From NCBI GenBank assembly GCA_045577735.1, contig JAZNIY010000024.1, forward strand, positions 1-8,261: a DNA stretch of 8,261 bases, in the 5' to 3' direction. The DNA comes from Stercoripulliclostridium_A sp045577735 (lineage in GTDB: Bacteria > Bacillota > Clostridia > Christensenellales > DTU072). Under the pieces are notes generated by a model. It did not search any database. It was not told the origin of the DNA and worked only from the letters and a program-made list of their open reading frames with translations. Shown here piece by piece: positions 6,150 to 8,261 of the stretch; within the stretch, counting starts at the first letter, position 1, and every line of letters starts with the position of its first letter. The position numbers and the translations under genes are program-made.

Positions 6150-6276
6150 GATAGACTTTGGTTTTTGGATGAAGTAGGACGGAAAAGGGAAAATTTACGC
6201 AAGGAGTTTACTAAGCGTAAATGACTAAGTAAATTTTCCCCTTTTTCTAACTAATTCGCCAAAAAACAAAGTCTAT
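6150..6276 (+). repeat. E repeat copy E7 (complete GATAGAC subtype, 127 bp)
   Basis: The outer arms GATAGACTTTG and CAAAGTCTAT pair, followed by TTTTTGG/CCAAAAA. The inner stem GGGAAAATTTAC/GTAAATTTTCCC is perfect over 12 bp, and the tip is TTTAC-TAAGC-GTAAA. The right end shares its last base with the LemA stop codon. It sits between LemA and DUF2207 in their direction of transcription, so if the two are cotranscribed it is an intercistronic hairpin that could lower or uncouple expression of DUF2207. Confidence 0.85.
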
Positions 6277-6794
6277 TAAAAGTCTACCTTAGGAGCATCA
6301 TATACGGCTTCTTCTGCTTTATAATAAACCCCATCCTCAAACTTAAATATCTTAGCTACAAGGTTTGCAGGGAATGACTTCTTCTTCCTATTGTAGAGAA
6401 GTACGGTATCGTTGTAGGACTGACGAGTGAAAGCAATCTTATTTTCGATAGATGTAAGTTCGTTTTGTAGGGAAGTGAAGTTTACGTTTGCCTTCAAATC
6501 GGGATATTTTTCGCTGACAACCAAAAGACGAGCAAGCGCTGAGGATAGTTGATTGTTGGCTTCAACGGCTTCGGCTGTGTTACGTGCAGAGCCTACGGAT
6601 GCGCGAGCCTCGGTTACCCTACTTAGAGTTTCCTTTTCGTGAGTGGCATAGCCTTTAACGGTTTCCACAAGATTGGGAACGAGGTCGTAACGGCGCTTTA
6701 GTTGAACGTCGATTTGACTCCAAGCGTTATCGACGTTTTCACGCATTTGCACGAGTTTATTATAGGTAACGACAGAATAAATAATCAAACACAT
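6276..6794 (-). CDS. lemA: LemA family protein, short N-terminus
   Basis: This 172-residue protein carries the LemA signature: YNKLVQMRENVDNAWSQIDV (11-30), RRYDLVPNLVETVKGYATHE (34-53) and a helical C-terminal half with NDTVLLYNRKKKSFPANLVA. LemA proteins are usually about 185 residues, with an N-terminal membrane helix and a long helical bundle; their function is unclear and they often pair with DUF2207 proteins. Here only about ten residues (MCLIIYSVVT) precede YNKLV, half of a normal membrane helix. An in-frame TAA five codons upstream excludes a longer start, and AAGGAG lies about nine bases before this ATG. The protein may therefore be poorly inserted or attached in another way. DUF2207 lies downstream, and Fic ends 57 bases upstream. 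Confidence 0.93.
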   Translation of the reverse strand: MCLIIYSVVTYNKLVQMRENVDNAWSQIDVQLKRRYDLVPNLVETVKGYATHEKETLSRVTEARASVGSARNTAEAVEANNQLSSALARLLVVSEKYPDLKANVNFTSLQNELTSIENKIAFTRQSYNDTVLLYNRKKKSFPANLVAKIFKFEDGVYYKAEEAVYDAPKVDF

Positions 6795-6833
6795 AATGTA
6801 TTCTCCTTACGTTAATTTTAGTTTATTTATTAT

Positions 6834-6862
6834 ATTATATTATATACTTTTCTAAAAGTAAA
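6834..6862 (-). promoter_or_regulatory. likely promoter of lemA, overlapping a TTTACTTTT motif
   Basis: TTTACT (6857-6862) and a perfect TATAAT (6834-6839) are separated by 17 bases, in an AT-rich stretch with several more TATAAT-like words. The -35 is imperfect. Its bases are part of TTTACTTTT (6854-6862), the same 9-mer found in the operator arms at the Fic promoter. The promoter overlaps the last bases of the Fic gene, so lemA can be expressed on its own. Confidence 0.55.
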
Positions 6863-7757
6863 CCCCTAAAAAAAGTTGAACAAGCGCCCGATATTGGTCT
6901 TGCCCAAACCTACAAGTTTCTATCAAGTAGTTTCTTTCATTCTTCCACTCTCTCAGTCCACGATAATAGTACCACTTATTATTATCGTCAACGTAAAATG
7001 GTATTACGTTTTGCTCCAAACATTGCTTGAATGCTATAAGCCTGCCCACACGCCCGTTGCCGTCTTGGAAGGGATGGATACTCTCAAATTGGTAATGAAA
7101 TTCCACTATATCTTCAAAGGTGACCACCTTTAACGAATTGTACCATTTTATCAGCTTTTGCATGGCTTTAGGCACGTCAACAGGGCTTTCCGTTTCCACG
7201 CCACCTACGGTATTGGGCTTTGTTTTGTATACATCTGCACCATATACCCTTGCATGCTCGGTACCCTCTTTTAGTATCCTTTGGAGTGTCAATATAAACT
7301 GCTCGGAAAGTGGTTCGGTCGCCCTCTCTATAACGTAATCGATACACCTAAAATGGTTTTGCGTTTCGATAACGTCATCAACTTTTACGCTTGGTGCAAG
7401 CTGACCTAGGGTTTTAGTTTCAAAGATATAGCGCGTTTGCTCCTCCGACAAGGTACTACCTTCCATGTGGTTAGAGTTATAGGTCAACTTTACTTGGGTT
7501 TCGTGATATAAGCCACCACCAACCTTAAGGCGCATTTCCTCTTGTAGAGTGGCAAGAATGACGTTCGTGCTTGCGAGGTCGGAGTTCTCAACGCCCAAGA
7601 AAGTGGCTATTTTAGCCACAATTCTATCACTTATGCGCTCTCCCTTACCGATTTTTGCAATCGTCCTAGATGAGATACCCAGCGCATTCGTGAGGTCAGA
7701 TTTATTAAGCCCCCTATTTTTTAACAACTCTTTAAATTTTACGTTATCGATAATCAT
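6852..7757 (-). CDS. Fic family protein with N-terminal helix-turn-helix and class II inhibitory motif
   Basis: This 301-residue cytoplasmic protein has an XRE-type helix-turn-helix at about 7-60 (LNKSDLTNALGISSRTIAKI). The helix with SNHMEG (95-100) fits the Fic inhibitory motif [S/T]xxxE[G/N], with Glu99 as the blocking residue. The target-binding flap is at about 176-187 (KTKPNTVGG), and the full catalytic motif HPFQDGNGRVGR spans 228-239 with His228, Asp232, Asn234 and Arg239. Such enzymes transfer AMP or a similar group from a nucleotide to a protein hydroxyl, and class II members keep themselves inactive until Glu is displaced. All key residues are present. The helix-turn-helix and the inverted repeat in its own promoter suggest autoregulation. 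The ribosome site is weak (GGGTGA close to the ATG). The target is unknown, and no antitoxin gene is adjacent, as expected for the self-inhibited class. Confidence 0.93.
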   Translation of the reverse strand: MIIDNVKFKELLKNRGLNKSDLTNALGISSRTIAKIGKGERISDRIVAKIATFLGVENSDLASTNVILATLQEEMRLKVGGGLYHETQVKLTYNSNHMEGSTLSEEQTRYIFETKTLGQLAPSVKVDDVIETQNHFRCIDYVIERATEPLSEQFILTLQRILKEGTEHARVYGADVYKTKPNTVGGVETESPVDVPKAMQKLIKWYNSLKVVTFEDIVEFHYQFESIHPFQDGNGRVGRLIAFKQCLEQNVIPFYVDDNNKWYYYRGLREWKNERNYLIETCRFGQDQYRALVQLFLGVYF

Positions 7758-7777
7758 AAATCACCCGACAAAAAGAA

Positions 7778-7852
7778 ATCTTTACTTTTTATGTTGATAT
7801 TATACACGAAAAGTAAAGATATTGCAAGATGGGTTTGTTAAAAAAGTAAAGA
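7778..7852. promoter_or_regulatory. likely autoregulatory operator of the Fic gene
   Basis: ATCTTTACTTTT (7778-7789) and AAAAGTAAAGAT (7809-7820) form a perfect 12-bp inverted repeat with a 19-base gap. One arm lies between the -35 and -10 of the Fic promoter, and the other begins just after the expected transcription start. A third half site AAAAGTAAAGA at 7842-7852 lies upstream of the -35, 33 bases (about three helical turns) from the second arm. The layout is typical of a repressor site; the Fic helix-turn-helix is the obvious but unproven binder. Confidence 0.65.
7799..7827 (-). promoter_or_regulatory. promoter of the Fic gene
   Basis: TTGCAA (7822-7827), a 17-base spacer and a perfect TATAAT (7799-7804) on the minus strand place the start near 7792, with a leader of about 35 bases. 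The spacer holds one operator arm. Confidence 0.75.
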
Positions 7853-7882
7853 AAGACAAAAATTTTGCATTTTGGCGAAATA

Positions 7883-7970
7883 TTAAGTGCGGAACAGCCT
7901 TACGGAGTGCGGAGTGCGGAATGCGGAGCGCGGAACGGGCTTTGCTACACTATGTTACGCAAACAAGGAT
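7883..7970 (+). repeat. R repeat copy R2
   Basis: TTAAGTGCGGAACAGCCTTA and the GTGCGGA-type repeats after it match R1 closely for the first part. The hairpin segment differs: it is GGCTTTGC-TACACTATGTTAC-GCAAA before ACAAGGA. Instead of the T-rich tail and an E copy, it passes into TTCTATG and the array spacer at 7981. No gene is visible in 7830-8157. Confidence 0.65.
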
Positions 7971-7973
7971 AAT

Positions 7974-8042
7974 TTCTATGATAAAAAGGGTGTTATAGTA
8001 TGTAACAAAAATAGCTGTAGTACTAAAACGCGCTAGTTTGGA
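7974..8042 (+). repeat. E-array spacer copy 3 with orphan E left arm
   Basis: TTCTATG (end of a GATAGAC-type right arm) is followed by ATAAAAAGGGTGTTATAGTA and the rest of the spacer (7981-8023), then by AAAACGCGCTAGTTTGG (8025-8041), an ACGCG-type left arm. The rest of that E copy is missing: the sequence switches at about 8043 into R3. The order matches the junction between E5 and E6 at 3864-3930. Confidence 0.65.
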
Positions 8043-8046
8043 CTTG

Positions 8047-8157
8047 GAAAGTGCGGAGCGCGGAGCGCGGAGTGAGGAACGGCTTCACTCCGTTACACTA
8101 CGCTCACAAGGAATAATTTTAGTTTTTTTTTCTTATTTTTGTCTGTGTTAAGCCTCT
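8047..8157 (+). repeat. R repeat copy R3
   Basis: GTGCGGAGCGCGGAGCGCGG leads into the same CGGAGTGA/TCACTCCG hairpin as R1, then GTTACACTACGCTCACAAGGA, the T-rich tail and TGTGTTAAGCCTCT, ending at the start of E8. The R-then-E order is the same as at 6015-6276, so the two families may travel as one unit. Confidence 0.7.
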
Positions 8158-8261
8158 GATAGACTTTGGTTTTTGGATGAGATACGAACAAAAGAAAATC
8201 TCCCAAGGGGAGTGTACTAGGCGTACATGACCCGTAGGGAGATTTTTAGTTTTGTGAAGTA
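8158..8261 (+). repeat. E repeat copy E8, cut by the window end
   Basis: The left arm GATAGACTTTGGTTTTTGG is followed by an inner stem AAATCTCCC/GGGAGATTT and the apical hairpin TGTAC-TAGGC-GTACA, and ACAAAA pairs with TTTTGT further out. From AAGGGGAG onward it is nearly identical to E5. About 23 bases of the right arm lie beyond the window. Confidence 0.8.

Noticed and set aside
6150..6276. E7 as a standard intrinsic terminator behind LemA
   Set aside because: The hairpin is long and strong, but no stem is followed directly by a clear U-run in the mRNA, and DUF2207 would then lack a promoter. It is kept only as a possible attenuating structure.
7549..7797. An 82-codon plus-strand frame opposite the Fic N-terminus, considered as an antitoxin
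   Set aside because: It is antisense to the helix-turn-helix of Fic and has no ribosome site. The Fic protein carries its own inhibitory motif, so no separate antitoxin is needed.

Overview
The window looks like a piece of chromosome from an uncultured, moderately AT-rich gut Clostridia (Bacillota). A Christensenellales-like lineage is my guess. The reasons are a BspA-type leucine-rich-repeat lipoprotein, a LemA plus DUF2207 pair, a very small ferredoxin-thioredoxin-reductase-like protein, Gram-positive AGGAG ribosome sites and TTGACA/TATAAT promoters. No rRNA or tRNA gene was seen, so the placement is inference.

Layout. All five intact genes lie on the minus strand. From right to left they are a class II Fic protein with an N-terminal helix-turn-helix (6852-7757), LemA (6276-6794), a DUF2207 membrane lipoprotein (4039-6000), a large BspA-like lipoprotein (673-3309) and a 66-residue FTR-like iron-sulfur protein (217-417). 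The only plus-strand gene is a stub at 3511-3594: the promoter, ribosome site and first residues of a TRIC/UPF0126-type membrane channel gene, cut off by what looks like the tip of an IS3-family element.

The gaps between genes are filled with repeats, and these are the most interesting content. One family (here called E) is about 127 bp long. Its copies at 3743-3869, 3914-4040 and 6150-6276 are each 127 bp, and the copy at 10-137 is 128 bp. Each is built as an outer stem, an inner stem and a small apical hairpin. The stem sequences differ strongly between copies, but the two arms change together so that pairing is kept. Two copies are chimeras joining halves of different subtypes. Copies lie directly behind the stop codons of the FTR-like, DUF2207 and LemA genes and share one to three bases with those stops. 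A second family (R) carries GC-rich GTGCGGA-type short tandem repeats and sits directly before E copies. A 44-45 bp spacer sequence joins E copies into an array.

How the genes may work together. LemA and DUF2207 are a recurrent envelope-associated pair; here their gap holds one R and one E repeat, and DUF2207 has no visible ribosome site. The Fic gene has a strong promoter overlapped by a 12-bp inverted repeat (ATCTTTACTTTT / AAAAGTAAAGAT), which suggests autoregulation by its own helix-turn-helix domain. The same 9-bp core, TTTACTTTT, overlaps the -35 of the LemA promoter, so Fic may also control the LemA-DUF2207 unit.
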